Positions 1 to 13,300 of a DNA stretch of 64,000 nt are shown one piece after another (position 1 is the stretch's first letter; every line of letters starts with the position of its first letter). Origin of the DNA: Ophioderma brevispina (lineage: Eukaryota > Echinodermata > Ophiuroidea > Amphilepidida > Ophiodermatidae); NCBI GenBank assembly GCA_023653785.1, contig JAMKCH010019723.1, forward strand, positions 1 through 64,000. Reading direction: 5' to 3'. Made by a program: the position numbers and the translations under genes. The notes below the pieces were generated by a model that saw only the letters and a list, made by a program, of their open reading frames with translations, searched no databases and was not told the DNA's origin.

Positions 1-1060
1 TATCGTTATCTAATATGCGTTATTAGCATAATAAAGGTTTTATGTAAACACCCTGATTCTTTAACTCCTCTAATTGATATTTAAAGGAGTGCAACAAGAG
101 ATTTCACACTATCAGGTGTCCCTATAAAATTGAAAGTATTAATTTTTGCCCTGATGCCAAAGCTTTCTGTCTAAAATATCCCCAATCTGAAAAGGATTAA
201 CCTGAAAAATGTTTTCCTTGGTAAACATTTTGGAATTTATATAATTTTTTATAGGAGCAACTTACAAAATTTCAGCCATTGTTTTTAACTATTGAAATAT
301 AAGCAATCCAAATCACCTTTTTTCTCATCTTTTAAGGCATTTCGTAGCCAAATACAAGTAAGAACTCTATTAGATGTCTAATCTATTATGAAATTACTAT
401 TATGACACATTTTGGTGGCCATCAAAATCTCTCGTTGGCACCTTTAACCATTTTAAAAGTCCAAGATTGTAGAAGTAACAAATTTTGAAGACGAGTCTTT
501 GGAAATGCAGTGAGTCAAGGCATGATTACATCAATGGGCCTTTTTAGTACTGGAATCACAATCACTTTATAAAAAAATGTGTATGCAATTTAGTTATATT
601 AAAGTTTTCATCTTGATGAAGTTGAAGTCTTGATCACTAAAGGACTAGGGTCAACGCATATACACAAGGGATAAACGCAAAGTTTCACACTATTCAATCC
701 ATTTTTGATATGAGAGCTGAAAAAATGTATTTGTAAGTCCCCATTTGACACTCTGTAATTATTATTGGTAGACAAAAGGGGCCATTTTCACTCGTACATC
801 ACGTGCACCACATTCACAAGCCCAACGATTTCATACGGTTGAGCAAAATATAGCTTTCTTTGACCCCACATTTTCTTACCACTTCCAGTCAAATCTAAGG
901 TTATGGGGGGAAAAAAAGTAGTTCGGACATTCGTCAATGTGCATATTTTATAGGTTCAATTATCAAATTGACCCCAGGCACCAGCCATGAAATTGCTCAC
1001 ACTTTCACAGCTGTTTAAGAATACATAATTGTAATCATTACTATATATTTTTACTATATA
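1..1060. other. AT-rich stretch without recognised features
   Basis: No open frame with protein-like composition, no RNA gene and no clear repeat boundary was seen. A short piece near 430-450 resembles the motif around 'CTCTCGTTG(G/C)ACCTTTAA', which recurs near 9065 and 56405, so the edge of a dispersed repeat may be present. Confidence 0.4.
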
Positions 1061-1062
1061 TA

Positions 1063-3000
1063 GTTTGCCCCCCAGACAGAGAAAGTGAGATCATGGACTA
1101 CCAAAATTTGCAGTGCAGTTCAATCCACTGAGGAGAGAGTTTTTTTATTTCAACTAAATAAAAGATGCGACGAATCAGGTACATATAGCATCAAGAGCTG
1201 AAAAGGTTCTACCCTCCGACTACCCCTTGTATAAGTCATATACTAGGATGAGATGCATTTTGTGTAGGTCACCACGTGAGATCCATAGCAAGGAAAATTC
1301 CGTAGCCCCCCCGGTAACCGTGCCCTGGAGGTGCCAAATATTGGGTAAAAAAATAAAGATGTTTGATTTGTCATATACTAAGATTAGATGCATATTTCTA
1401 CTTGAACCAGCATGGAAATTTCTGGAGCCCCTCTGGGTAACCGTGCCCTATAGGTGAACAATATTGGCAATAAATGTAAGCAGCACGGCTGGGAATCCCG
1501 ATGCCTGCTGGTACCTGCACTAACTCATGGTATTTTATGAAATTGAAAGCTGGCATTGATTTTAGCTTGCGAATGCATCATAAAATGTAACATGTTATGT
1601 TATCTGCAACGCACCACCTCGACAAAAATTTACAATTTCTTATTTTTTTTTTTTTTTTTTTTTTAAAAACTTTTAATCATTTAAATTTGCTTACTATTTT
1701 TGACAAAAATTCATTTTTATGATATATCTCCAAAATATAGTATCCTCAGCTTAAATTCTAGTCACAAATAACCTGGCGTGGCAAATTGTTATAAAGCAAT
1801 AAGAAAATATATAAAACGCGACCACTCTGGCATCTATCAACAATTTATTTAAGCAAATTTGATAATTAACTATACACACATATAACATGTCCCAAAATAA
1901 TTCAAATACCAAATGGTTCAATATAAATTCATAACACCCCTTCTGAATAAGGAATTTCAAAAAAGTACAGCTGAAGGGAGCAAATAAAGAGTTTTGGGTT
2001 GGAGGGTGGTCAAAGAATTTTCCTCTTCGTCCCTCCCCAAGAGTGTCCTCTCTCCTCAGAGGCGGATTGAGCTATGATATTAACCACCAGGAGCACAAAG
2101 CATACGAAGACGGACAAAATGCAAGCATGCGATTGGCCCAAAAGATGCGTTGCTATGGCAAACATATGGAATGAACTACTTCTCTGCAAGGGGGGGCAAA
2201 CTGGTTTTTCTACTAGTGGCCTATGAAAAACTTTGTTGCCCCCAGAACATGAATGAGATATGGACTACCAAAATTTGCAGTGCAGTCAAATCCACTGAGG
2301 AGAGAGGTTATTCCAACCTCATTAAGCATGCGACAGATATACATGACATATAGAATCAGGAGCTGAAAAGGTTCTACACTCCTACTAACCTTTGTATAAG
2401 TCATATACTAGGATTAGATGCAAATTTTGTGATTTACCAAGTGAAGACATAGCAAGGAAAAATTCCGTAGCCACACCGGGTAACAGTGACCATGAGTGTC
2501 AAATAGTGGTAATAGATGTTGTATTTGTCCATATCCTAGGATTAGATGCATATTCTGTTTGAAACAATAGCAGGAAAATTTACGTACCCCCCTGGGCTTA
2601 ACCCTGCCCTAGAGGTGAACATATGGCAATACATGTAAGCAGCACGGCTGGGCGGAAATACGAGGACTGCCTGGGTTTAACTGCCCAGACAATCCAATTG
2701 TATTTTATAATATCGAAGCTGGAATTGATTTTAGCTTGCGAATGCATAAGAAAAGGGAATGTATGGTGTAGCTGGTGTAAAACCTCACCAAAGCGACCAA
2801 AAATTTACAATTTCTTATCGGAAAATAGTCTGAGATATTATCATTTTAAATTTGCTTACTATGTTGACAAAAATTCATCTGTATGATGATATCTCCAAAT
2901 AAATAATATCTCAAGCTGAAATTCTATATAAATAGAAGGGCTGGCGTGGCTATGTTTAAAAGCAATAAGAAAATAATAATTAGACGCCAACCAAGTTACT
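1063..3000 (+). repeat. Tandem duplication of a ~0.8 kb unit with internal minisatellite-like halves
   Basis: The stretch at about 1063-1830 is repeated at about 2229-3000 in the same orientation, with many small indels. Shared landmarks include 'GGACTACCAAAATTTGCAGT', 'GTAAGCAGCACGGCTGGG' and 'TTTTAGCTTGCGAATGCAT'. Inside each unit a ~130 bp subunit occurs twice: each starts near 'TCATATACTA' plus 'AGATGCAT' and ends near 'GTAACCGTGCCCT' (about 1231-1330 and 1367-1456 in the first unit). The short open frames here are by-products of the repeat. A poly(T) run sits at about 1646-1664 and a C-run at about 3030-3047. No coding function is supported. Confidence 0.75.
2016..2240 (+). repeat. Direct repeat, left copy (partner at 8061-8273)
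   Basis: From 'AAGAATTTTC' through 'AGAGTGTCCTCTCTCCTCAG' to 'GAAAAACTTTGTT' this segment matches 8061-8273 in the same orientation with scattered indels. Both copies run into different sequence outside the match. The pair brackets a ~5.8 kb stretch. Confidence 0.7.
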
Positions 3001-3047
3001 GACAGTCCTATGACAAATACCTTGCCTAACCCCCCCCCCCCCCCCCC

Positions 3048-6000
3048 GAAAGACAAATGAATACAAAGCAAAAATGATAAAAGGTGAACGCCAGAAAAAA
3101 TATACGGAGTGACCAGGTTGGAGAATTATGTGAACACACAGACTGAGAGTAATATGCATTCTTATTCATGAACGTTACCGTTTGAGAAAATTTTATGATG
3201 TGGATGGGACAGATCATGGACATATCACTTCCAATCCCTTACCAAACTAATTAAAAAAAGGCCTATATTTCCGACCAAATATTGTAGCGTTGAGCCTTCA
3301 AATCCCCGTTTTCAAGCTGACATGGTCGGTAATATTTGGCTGAGTTGAATAATGTAAATATTATCATGGTCGTGCAAAGCGATTAACATGGATTGCGGCC
3401 ATTGCTGGAAAAACAAAAAAAAAAAAAACCGGCCCTTCTATTTCCTACATAAAAACATATAAATGTTAGTCCAGTATGTCTGTTCGTATAGGTTATCCCT
3501 ATGTCATAAATCATTCATATGTAAGTTTAATCGGAGAGGTCACTGCATCCTCATGCGATGCGTTTAGCAGTGTCCTCGTTTCAACACTCTTGATTTATTT
3601 AGCATAGTGTAGATACTTCTTGGTAACTTTGCAATGTTAATTTAATTACACTTCACACATGCCTAAATATTACCTCATGATCGCCTATGTACCCTATGTA
3701 ACGCTAATTATCGAATATTGCACTTATGATGAAACGCATTTGATTGATTAATATTGGCACCTTATTCATGGACCACCCCCTACCACCACCATCACCAAAT
3801 GAATTGTCCCTTCCATGTTTGTTTTAACATATCAAAACCCAGCATGCCAGCTTTGTGAAAAGAACAAAAAGTGGGGAGGAAAAAAACAGCCAAAATGATG
3901 ATGGCCATAAACCCTATTCAACCAGCGCCCTTGGATTATGAATTTACAATGGATCAAGTGTAACAATATTTTTACGGGTGTTAACCCTATCAAAATGGCG
4001 GCATGAGTTGTACAGTTTGAAAGTCAGACTTACTTCGCACAGGCCACACGTAGGAATGTCCAAAGCGCGCAAATTGCTAAGTGGTCCAACAGTCAAGAAC
4101 ATAATGGAAGGGTAAAATTAATGAAATCGGTGTACAATTTAACGAACCGATAGAAATGACATTAACCCAGTAGACCAGTTAACAGCATGTTGTAACCATG
4201 TTAGCGGCTGGTACTTGGATAGGACGGCCTGACTGTTACACACTGGGCAAATGTACTGTTAGAGCTCTAATACTATGGGAAATACGACGATTCGCAGGAA
4301 GGATTCGCGGCAAACAAAACAAAGTGACGTAGGATGTTAATGGTCTCTCAATGACGAAATTTCCTAGGATTCTGTTGGAGCGCTACCTGAAGCTCGGAAC
4401 TTACATTAAAACAGTTAAGAAAAAAAGAATTGCATTGATACCACATTCAGGACATAACGAGACTAGCCAACGGTAACTGAAGAATCATTTTGAGTACATA
4501 TGACATATCACGTCAGACACATAAACGCGATAGGACCTAAAAAATAAATTACCATTAAAAACAAACGCCGCAAAAATGGACAAATGTAAAAACAAAAATC
4601 ACGCTGAACAATTCCAATGCAATTATAAACCGCAACCGCATAAGATTAATTGTTTGACACCAAAACCGCATGAGCTGAGGTGATGCATCATTAGCCAGAA
4701 TAAAAATGTTTTGAAAAAACCTTGCCGAAGGTAACTTAAAAGTTTAACACTTGAGGAATTGAATGAGGAGCATACACTGGGCCCCTAAAAGTGAAAGGGG
4801 GAACTTAAAGCCACTATTTACCCGAGAGAGCCAAAAACATGAAATTTGCTGGATAGCTTAGAGTGAATGACACACATTGCAGAATTCCCAAAAGTATTTT
4901 CAGGAAAAAGATCCCCATTCATTATTTGTTGTTATAAGTGTCCATAGGGAGAAATACATGTAGGACTAAAATAACCGATTTTGTCTTGAATAGCTGCGTT
5001 TGGACTTATAGTTTGTAGGGCATATTAGGATACGAATACTTGAGCCAGACATACCAAAATTTGTTTTTGATATTTTTTACGTTTCCTGAAATTAACAAAC
5101 ATAATCCCATAATGATGTGCCATAATTGACTTAAATAGAAACCGAAACGGACACCATCACTGCGCATCCACACCCGAAAAAATACCGAAAAAGGAAAGTC
5201 AAAAGAAAAAATATGAGGACTTGAACAATTTGCGCAAAAGAAATAAAACCTAACGTGACAAAAACTGTCCACAATGTAAAGATACAAATAATGTAATGTG
5301 GATCTACACAGCCTAAGGAGGTAATTTGAAAGATAAAACTGAAAAAACTTGACTGAACAGCGTCAACGACCAGGTTTTCTCTCCCGTAAATACGTGTTAA
5401 AAGAACAAAACACATCACTCAATGCATATCATGCAGTTGAAGGCATCGCGCTAGAATAAAACTTCCAAAAACACAGTTCGCGGAAAACGTTAGAAAGCTA
5501 AGACAAAAGGAGATTTAGGGCGAAATATGGCGAGTTAAAAAAACAAAAGTAAAAAGGGGTTTGGAAAAATGATGGCTAGAATAAAACAAAAGGCATAAGA
5601 CGTAATGCGAAGTGATGCGATGGTGGACCGAATCATAAAAAATAATAAAAACACGTCCAAATATGCCAATAAAAACCAAAAGTCAGGGACACATGAACGG
5701 TAAAAACTAGGCCTGGTTGCCACTTCGCTAATGTGAACCCTTAAGGGCAAAACGGTGCACAACCCCACACAATCAAAACAAATGATACCCATTAATACGC
5801 TGAAAACTGTGCTTTGGAACAATTTACTCATCATAACAGAGAATCGCAGACTGTTGTTTTCATTTTAACACTTTAAAACTCATCTATTTACTATAGCATT
5901 TGGTGAATCATGTACTTGATTCTCATGACTGTTTCTAGGCTTGCTGTACACCATGTTTAGTTATTTATGTCTATTTAGTCGCTTCGAGACTTCGGTGTAT

Positions 6001-8050
6001 ATGTACTCTATAAGCACGGTATGAGATTATTGTTATTCTACAATTTTAGACATAAGGCATTACCGGTTGTATAAGTTTTTTTTATAGATAGTTTTTACAG
6101 CACCAAACCACCTACAGTGCGGTAAAGAATATGGCCCTCGATTAGGTTGACCTTAAAGCACGCTTTAGTTTCACGCCTTATCCGTTGACGTCCATGGACT
6201 CGAATTTTGGCTCCCATGGTACTATATTCACACCGGTGTACAGAAAAAACTGGTGTCACCCGTGAAAGAGTGTCCTAGCTAGCATAGCAACATCTACGGA
6301 AGCAACCCGTAAAAAATTGTAGAAGAGGCCAATGGGTACAGTGCTGAAACTCGTGAAGCATACAGCACTGAATGGAGAACACAAAAGCCATATGGGTTGG
6401 TAGGACACTCTGACACACAGACACAGTATTAAAGTGGCACCTGAGTTGAAGAAAAATTTATTGTTTAAACCAAAATACAAATAGATTCCCAAAATTAAAG
6501 CAAAATTGCGGAGAAGCATGACAATTAGTTAAAGCATTTAAAAAACATGTACATACATATTGGATAGGTATCCTACCCGATTTCAAATGCATGGGTATAA
6601 AGTACATTATGCAAGTAATAAAAATATTTGTTTTCGTTACAGGGAAAGGACATACCAACCACTTTGTATTAAAAATTTCATATTAATCCGACGTCCAATA
6701 CAACGGAAGCGGTAGTGAATTTTGTTAACCATAGAACAAAAGGTACGGTACGAAGTTTTGATGGTTGTGAAATTGGTTTACTGAGGAGGGGGCCAAATAT
6801 AAAAACAGAAAAAAATACTGACACTGCGTAAATTGAATTGTAAACCACAAGGTATGCACGCCAATGTTAAAGTTAAAAAAACTGTACCTTAAATGAGGCC
6901 CAATTGTTTTAAACAATGTTATCAAAAAAAGAACTAATGGAAATTAAAGGGAAAAACCAAAAAGATCGAAATGATGACAACTGAATGCAACAGGGTAGCA
7001 ATCAATAATTATTAAAGGACTTAGCAATGCGATAAGTGCGAGAAAAAACACTCATTATGTGCAACGATCATGTACATGGTCAAAGCAAAACTGTTAAAAT
7101 CGTGAGCCCCGAATCCCTTTGATTGAGGTAGATGAATGATAATCAATCAGGCTGATACGGAGAAAAAAAACAAACCCATTAATATAGATGCAATCCAGCT
7201 CCGCGTAAACAACGTATTGATTAAATTGCCCAGGTCCAATTGCCCACAGTAATATTTACCAGCGGAACAGACACGCAATTGAAAGTTATGAAACCCAATT
7301 CGCATGTATAAACAAACTTAAGTAACTATGAAGATTGTGCCATTAAAACATCAATAAGGCCTATGCTGGAAAAATACCTTTCAACGACTTCTCGTTAACA
7401 GGTTGAGGAAAGAAAGCTTGGAGAGGCACCACCCTAATGACGCTTTTGAAACTGGATTTAAGCTTAAGAAACAACACCGCCCACCACTACACTGCAGACT
7501 GGTTAACATACGATACCGGGCCGGGTCCGACTTCAAAAGGTTAGAATTTGGTGACGAACAACAACAGCGGGTTAAACTTACAGATGGCCATGAAAGAAAA
7601 ATTGTAAGACAGAACAGTACCTCATATCCACGATGCCTCATGAAAAAGTACAGACGAAAAGATCCGCTAGGTGACTAGTTTTGAACGTGTCATTTACAAG
7701 AATGTTTAAAAATCCATAGAGTCCGACGGAGTAGTCTACTCCAAGAACTCCATACTATGTCGAAGATGACCTCCGGTCTGTGAGTAGTCCAAAAATTGTA
7801 ACTGCATCCCTATCTTCCAGTGACTCAATTTAAGGTTGAAGCAATTACAAAGAATTTATGCCATCCGTAAATCTCAGGTACAGGATCATTTAATTAATAC
7901 GCTTATCAAAAACGTGAAAAATAACGATCAATTGCAGGAGATGGAAACCTCATTGCGTTTTGCAACGTAAAATCTTCCAGATAAATATCTTTAAAGAATA
8001 CTGTTTGCAAAAGAAACGCACAAATTCAAACGACACGAATCGCCAGCGTA
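3048..8050. other. A-rich stretch of unknown nature
   Basis: The + strand is strongly A-rich and T-poor from about 3850 to 8040, unlike its flanks. This gives many T-rich, phenylalanine-rich minus-strand open frames (for example 5006-5834) that look compositional rather than coding. I recognise no transposon protein, RNA gene or inverted terminus here. The stretch lies between the direct repeat copies at 2016-2240 and 8061-8273. One more balanced open frame at 7402-7678 is listed separately. Confidence 0.35.
7402..7678 (+). CDS. Weak candidate exon, basic hydrophilic product, unknown
   Basis: A 91-codon open frame follows a possible acceptor ending 'CGTTAACAG' and has a possible donor 'GCTAG/GTGACT' just before its stop. 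The product is rich in Arg, Lys, His and Gln (for example 'GDEQQQRVKLTDGHERK') and contrasts with the surrounding A-rich DNA in base composition. There is no in-frame ATG near the start, so it would have to be an internal or terminal exon. I recognise no domain. It could equally be chance. Confidence 0.2.
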
Positions 8051-8060
8051 CGGAAAAGAA

Positions 8061-8273
8061 TTTTCTCCCTCCCACAAGAGTGTCCTCTCTCCTCAGAGGC
8101 GGATTGAGCAATGACTATTAACAACCAGAGCACAAAGCATGACGAAGACGGCAAATGCAAGCATGCGATGGGACAAACGATGCGTTGCTAGGGCAAACAA
8201 TAGGGAAGGACCACTTCTATGCAGGGGGGGCCAAACTGGGTTTTCGAAGAGGGGCATATGAAAAACTTTGTTA
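8061..8273 (+). repeat. Direct repeat, right copy (partner at 2016-2240)
   Basis: Same-orientation match to 2016-2240 over about 215 bases, including 'AGAGTGTCCTCTCTCCTCAG', 'GCAAGCATGCGAT' and 'GAAAAACTTTGTT'. The neighbouring sequence then diverges from the left copy. Confidence 0.7.
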
Positions 8274-8279
8274 AATGAA

Positions 8280-8830
8280 CGCCCTGATGATTTCTCTTTC
8301 CGGTTTGATGATTTAGTTAGCTTGACATCTGACTGTGGTTAGGTTCAGAATTTGTAAAAATACACATATGACCTCTGATCGACCTTTGACCTGGCAGCGA
8401 CACAAATTTGACTGAATATGGGACCCTTCCATTGCCAATGTCAACTTTGATCACGTATTATCCCGATTTACTATGTTAATTTGACAGTTGTTTATAAAGG
8501 TTAATTCTCTCTCTTTTTTCTGCGTAATTTCCTCATATTGGTACCCGTTGTATGGAGGGCTCTACTTCCTATACTATAATACATGTATATCACTAATCCT
8601 TGAATATCTCGAGAACGGAATGGTTATGAACCATGAAATAAAATTTAATGAAAGCCTGATTTTTCTCTTTCGGTGATTTCGATTAGCGTGACCGTTCTGA
8701 CTTTGGTAGGTCAGAATTTGTTAAAAATACACATATGACCTATGATTGACCTTTGACCTTGCAGCGAAATTTGACCCGGTAGTTGACCTTCATGCCAATT
8801 TCAACTTCACCTTATCCCGAATTGACATGG
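8280..8830 (+). repeat. Imperfect tandem duplication, ~370 bp period
   Basis: The segment at about 8290-8475 recurs at about 8655-8825. Shared blocks include 'AATACACATATGACCT', 'GACCTTTGACCT' and 'TATCCCGA'. The short open frames here fall inside the repeats and carry no recognisable domain. Confidence 0.65.
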
Positions 8831-10690
8831 CATTTTTTTAAAACAAATTTTACCGTAATTTCCTCCTATTTGGTACATGGGGGTCCATACATAATACATG
8901 TAAATATCCCGAATTTACTATGGCATTTTTTACCCATCACAATTTTTGTACCAAAGAAATATTTTCAGGTTTAATCCATTTCACATGGGGACATTTTTGA
9001 TAAAAGTTTTACATTAGTGAAAAAAAAATCAGAATTTTCTTATTTTTAGGGAACCATTATGTGAAACTCTCGTTGACCTTTAAGGACACATAACGCAAAA
9101 AATACAGATCTGAGATATGGCAATGTACGATGTTCTTGTTTCTTATATTATAACGAAAGGAATAATTTGAGGGATGTCTCGTCAAAATCGAAGTATCTTC
9201 AATTTTGACCCCATAGGCAGCTTTTAACAAAAGGTCACGTGACCTTTAGTTTTTACACCAACACAAGAACCAATTTTGAATTGGGAACATCAACATTCGT
9301 TTACTAGATACTTTGAGGATTTAAAAAAAAAGTCAGAAAATTGTGTCAATAATTAGGACTGGGGTTTTAGGTGCAAATATACAGTTCAAAAAAAGTAAGT
9401 CCCCCCCTGACAAATGTGCGTTTTTCTAGAGAAGTTAGGCTCCTTAACCTGTTACAAAAATGTGAAATGTACGCTGCAATGTTACACATCTAATGTGCAA
9501 AAAAAAAATCACACAACAGTTAATCTTCACCCTGAAATGACGTCATTTATTAAATTTGATGACGAATTAAAATGAAACTTTCAGGCATAGGATTTAACAA
9601 TCGAGAAAATCCCGGATGGGGAAGTACCAACATTCCTAGTACAACACAGGAATACCACAGACACTCGATTTTGGTACCAATGGATAGCTATGGTCATCTT
9701 CTTTCCATTGCTACCATAACGAGTACCAACATGCATAGAATTACGTCAGACTGACGTTATAAAGTTCACATGTCAGCAAACTGTCAATTTCCATAGTACA
9801 GTGTAGAATAGGGGAAAATTTGTTTTTTCACCAAAAAAGTTTGGAATATCCGATTTCCACACGGTTTTTGCTCTCTTTAATGGGATATGACTAGTTTTAT
9901 ACTCAGAGAGTTTTAGTACTACATTTTTTGAGTCAGTAATATTGCGAAATATCAATTTTCCACCCTATATCCAGTATTTTTATAATTTCCTCAACTTATG
10001 ACGTCATAGTGACGTTCAATGCCCATATCTCGTAGTAGACAATGGTAGAGGTGATTGAATTTTAAGCAAGCAAGAGCAAATTTGGCAGATAATACACTTG
10101 ATACTTGGTGATCTTTTATAGTGGCCTTTTTATTGTAATCTTCGCACATACTTCCCCGTATTACTACTAATTAGGTCTTTCCCATTGTATGTTTGTATCC
10201 TTTATTGCTACTATTTAATATTGTGATGGTGATTTAAGTGATAATGAATAAACCTTTTTCTTCATTAATAATTGTTCTTTTGTATCTCTAAGTTTTATAG
10301 GAGTCTGATGTTTTCAAAAACGTCAAATGTTAGACGTGAGTAAAACATTAACCCCCTCACAAAAATACCTTTTCAAAACGTCTCTTGCAACGTTCAGAAA
10401 ATGTTATGGTTACTTGGGTAAAACTTCAATATTTTTATGAACATATTTGTGACCCACTTTTACAAACCCAGGAACAAGTTGCAGTGACAACACCCCTTTT
10501 GGCAATAAAGGTTGTTGTGAATACCGGTTAATCACATAAGAAATCAATCAGTTTTTAAGACCTTATTTGTTATGCCTCGCTATTTAAATTCACCCAACCA
10601 AAGCGGGCAAACAACTGTCTACATAAAGCACATGCCACTGTTAGCATTCCAGTCTTTTGTTGACTTCAAGTAAAGAATACCTCCAGAGAT
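8830..10690. other. Dispersed-repeat-like sequence, no gene seen
   Basis: Contains several 'TGACGTCA' or near-palindromic motifs (about 9538, 9745 and 10000) and the recurring phrase 'GTGAAACTCTCGTTGACCTT' near 9061. No coding region or clear element boundary could be defined. Confidence 0.35.
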
Positions 10691-10697
10691 GCAAAAG

Positions 10698-12270
10698 GGA
10701 GTGTTCATAAATACTTTGGTGGGGGGTTGGAAAAGTTGGAGCTTCGGACATCAAAAAATTGTTGATCCCCCCTTTTTAGGTTCGAAACATTTTTTGACCC
10801 CCCCCCTTTAAGGGTCTCAAAATTTTTTGATCCCCCCCTTATACCTTCAGACAAAAAAGAGACAAATTGCAGAGGTGGGGCTCTGCAGTAAAGGTAGAAA
10901 TTGACGATTTGGCGACTAGCACAAAGCGCGGAACCTTCGCAATACTCACTTTGTATTTACGTATTTTATCATACAAAATTGGTAGAACCATTTTAATTTT
11001 TTAAGTGGTTCACCACAAAATACCAAGTTGGCAAGTTTTGGTAACGGTCTTAAAAATCAAAATCGTAATCATTGAGATTTGTTTTTAATGAATTATTATC
11101 ATATGTAAGCATATGCATGGATATCTCAATTTCTGTAAACTCTTGCAATTTTCTTAAACAAATTTGTTGGGGTGGTAATATAAACAATAGCCTGTGCAGT
11201 ACACAAAATGTGAAATTGGGATAATGTTAGAAAAGTTGTTTAGAAGAAAACGATTGGTGTTGATAACCCTGGGGTGGGTGCGGGAGGGGAAGCCTCGCAA
11301 CAAACACTTTCCTAGCTACATTTTCTCTTGCAAACAGTGGCGTAAATTTCTTTTTGACATTGGGGGATGGGGTTGATGAAAATTTTAGAATGATAAACAG
11401 GGTTTGCTGAAAAGATCCATTACTAGCACATGGCGCGCTAACAATTTTGCCATTTAGAGTTAAACGTGTTGAATATAATTGTAATTAGAACAAAATGTGT
11501 GCGAAGCGCACAGAAATTTACCATTTTTAAACTATTATGGTAAAATATGAGGTTATTTTTGGTCAAAACACATGAACGGGCATCAACATTGGGGGGGGGT
11601 GAGATGATCATATTGATCGATATATCCCCCATCCCCCCAGCATTTACGCTTATGCTTGCAAAGATAACACAATTTGAAATTTCCAATGTGGCTCACAATA
11701 AATGATAATACTTGAGTATGGGCATTAATGGTATTAAAAAGTAAAATTAAATAGGTAAGGTTTGTTTTGAACATAGCATCGAAGCGTTCATAGAGAGAGT
11801 TCATACCCCAATCAATAAAACCTCAATTCAAAAAGAAATGGTGATGGAAAAAAATGTGGCTGGTTGTAGATAGCCTAGCTACATTGCAATCACAAAGGTG
11901 AACTAGGTAAAATAGTAGTGAAGTTGTTTCTGGACTAAGACAAGGATGGCCACAATGTGGACATGGCACCGATTATACGGTAGTGGACACAAGAAAGGTG
12001 CCTCCTTCCGCGCGAAGCGCGGAACCCTTGTAATATTCGGTTTTCAAGACACATTTTCTAATGGAAAAGTTGATGTTCCCAAGATTGCAAATTGGATGAT
12101 ACTTTGGTAAAGTTATGTTTTGAATGGAGCAAAAATGTCCTGAAAATTTGTTGACCCCCCCCCCCCCAATACCGGGTGGAAATTTTTTGATCCCCCTTTT
12201 TGGGACCTAAATTTTTTTTGATCCCCTCTCATATTTTCCAACCCCCCACCAGAGTATTTATGAACACTCC
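10698..12270. mobile_element. Non-autonomous terminal-inverted-repeat element, ~1.57 kb
   Basis: The left end 'GGAGTGTTCATAAATACT' followed by 'GGTGGGGGGTTGGAAAA' is matched in reverse complement at 12236-12270, giving termini of about 37 bp with one or two differences. Just inside both ends are G/C-run blocks of the type 'AAATTTTTTGATCCCCC', repeated in the same strand sense, so the interior is not simply palindromic. Short motifs of the 'GCGAAGCGCGGAACC' kind occur at about 10925, 11500 and 12012. I found no transposase-like reading frame and no convincing target-site duplication (only a weak 'AAAG' similarity at the flanks). Confidence 0.7.
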
Positions 12271-12499
12271 TAAAGGCAACTGAAGTCATACTTGCTTTTA
12301 TTGATAAAGATGAACTGGGGATTTTGGATATTTCTGACTGGCACTGATCAAATGAGTCACTGCGACTTGTTCCTGGGTTTGCAATGGTGGGTCACATTTT
12401 TTATCGAAAAAAATCCATATTCATGATAAACAAAGTCAATGGCTTTATACTCCAAGATTATTTCTTGTATTTTTTAAACCAAAACCTACCGACAGTTGT

Positions 12500-13300
12500 T
12501 TTTTTTTTCTAAATGGTCACGGAATAATGTGTTAAAAGTCTAGAAAGATCAACAATGGGGAAGAAGTAAAAAATGGGGGAAGTTTTGTACAGGGGTCAAA
12601 AGTAAAACATGTCTAATTGTTTTGAAACCTACACCAACTTATTCATCTGGTCATGAGGATTAAAGAGGTATAGTTTGCCAAATCTACGGTCACCAGTTTA
12701 AAGGATTATAGGTTCATAACGGTTCAAGGTCATCCTGGGGAAATTCCTTCAAAGTGCTTGAAACTTGTCTGGTCATTATGCATATTTGCTCTGCATTTAA
12801 CATTTTAGTATGTAAATTAGATAAAGTATCAATGACCCCATAGGATATGTAGACCATTGTTACATTTTGACCTATAATTACGCGACCAAATGGTGAAATG
12901 CGTACAGGTATTATATTTTCTGGTATTTTTAGACTATATTATGAAGAATTGGGCCATTTTGAAAAGAATCGGAGCATTCTGAAAATGTGACCTTGAACGT
13001 TTATTGTTCTATAACTATTAAACTATAACCCACAGATAGGGCAATCTATACCTTTTTTAATCCTTAGGTCAGGATATGGCCAAAATGTTGGTATAAATCT
13101 CATTACAATTATGCCTACTTTATATTTTCCCCGTACAAACCTTGCCTCCCTGCAAATGCATGTTCCCCGTTAATTACCCTTCTAGACCTTTGATATGTTA
13201 TTCTCTTATCATTTCTAAATATTACAACATCAAAATTGTTTCTGTTGTAATTATTTTGAGGTCAAACCATTATTTTATTTAAATTTCATGCACTAACAGG
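12500..13300. repeat. Long foldback repeat, family F1 copy 1
   Basis: Inverted halves: 'AAGTCTAGAAAGATCAACAA', 'GAGGTATAGTTTGCC' and 'GGTTCAAGGTCATCCTGG' on the left have reverse-complement partners on the right ('TGACCTTGAACG', 'GGGCAATCTATACC', 'TTCTAGACCTTTGATATGTT'). The same family recurs at 33990-34860, 58440-59310 and as fragments elsewhere. Not coding. Confidence 0.75.

Noticed and set aside
3026..3223. Open frame with a poly-Gly end
   Set aside because: The Gly run is a C homopolymer read in reverse; the rest is unremarkable.
5006..5834. Three long minus-strand open frames
   Set aside because: Phe/Leu/Tyr-rich products reflecting the A-rich + strand, with no domains or splice sites.
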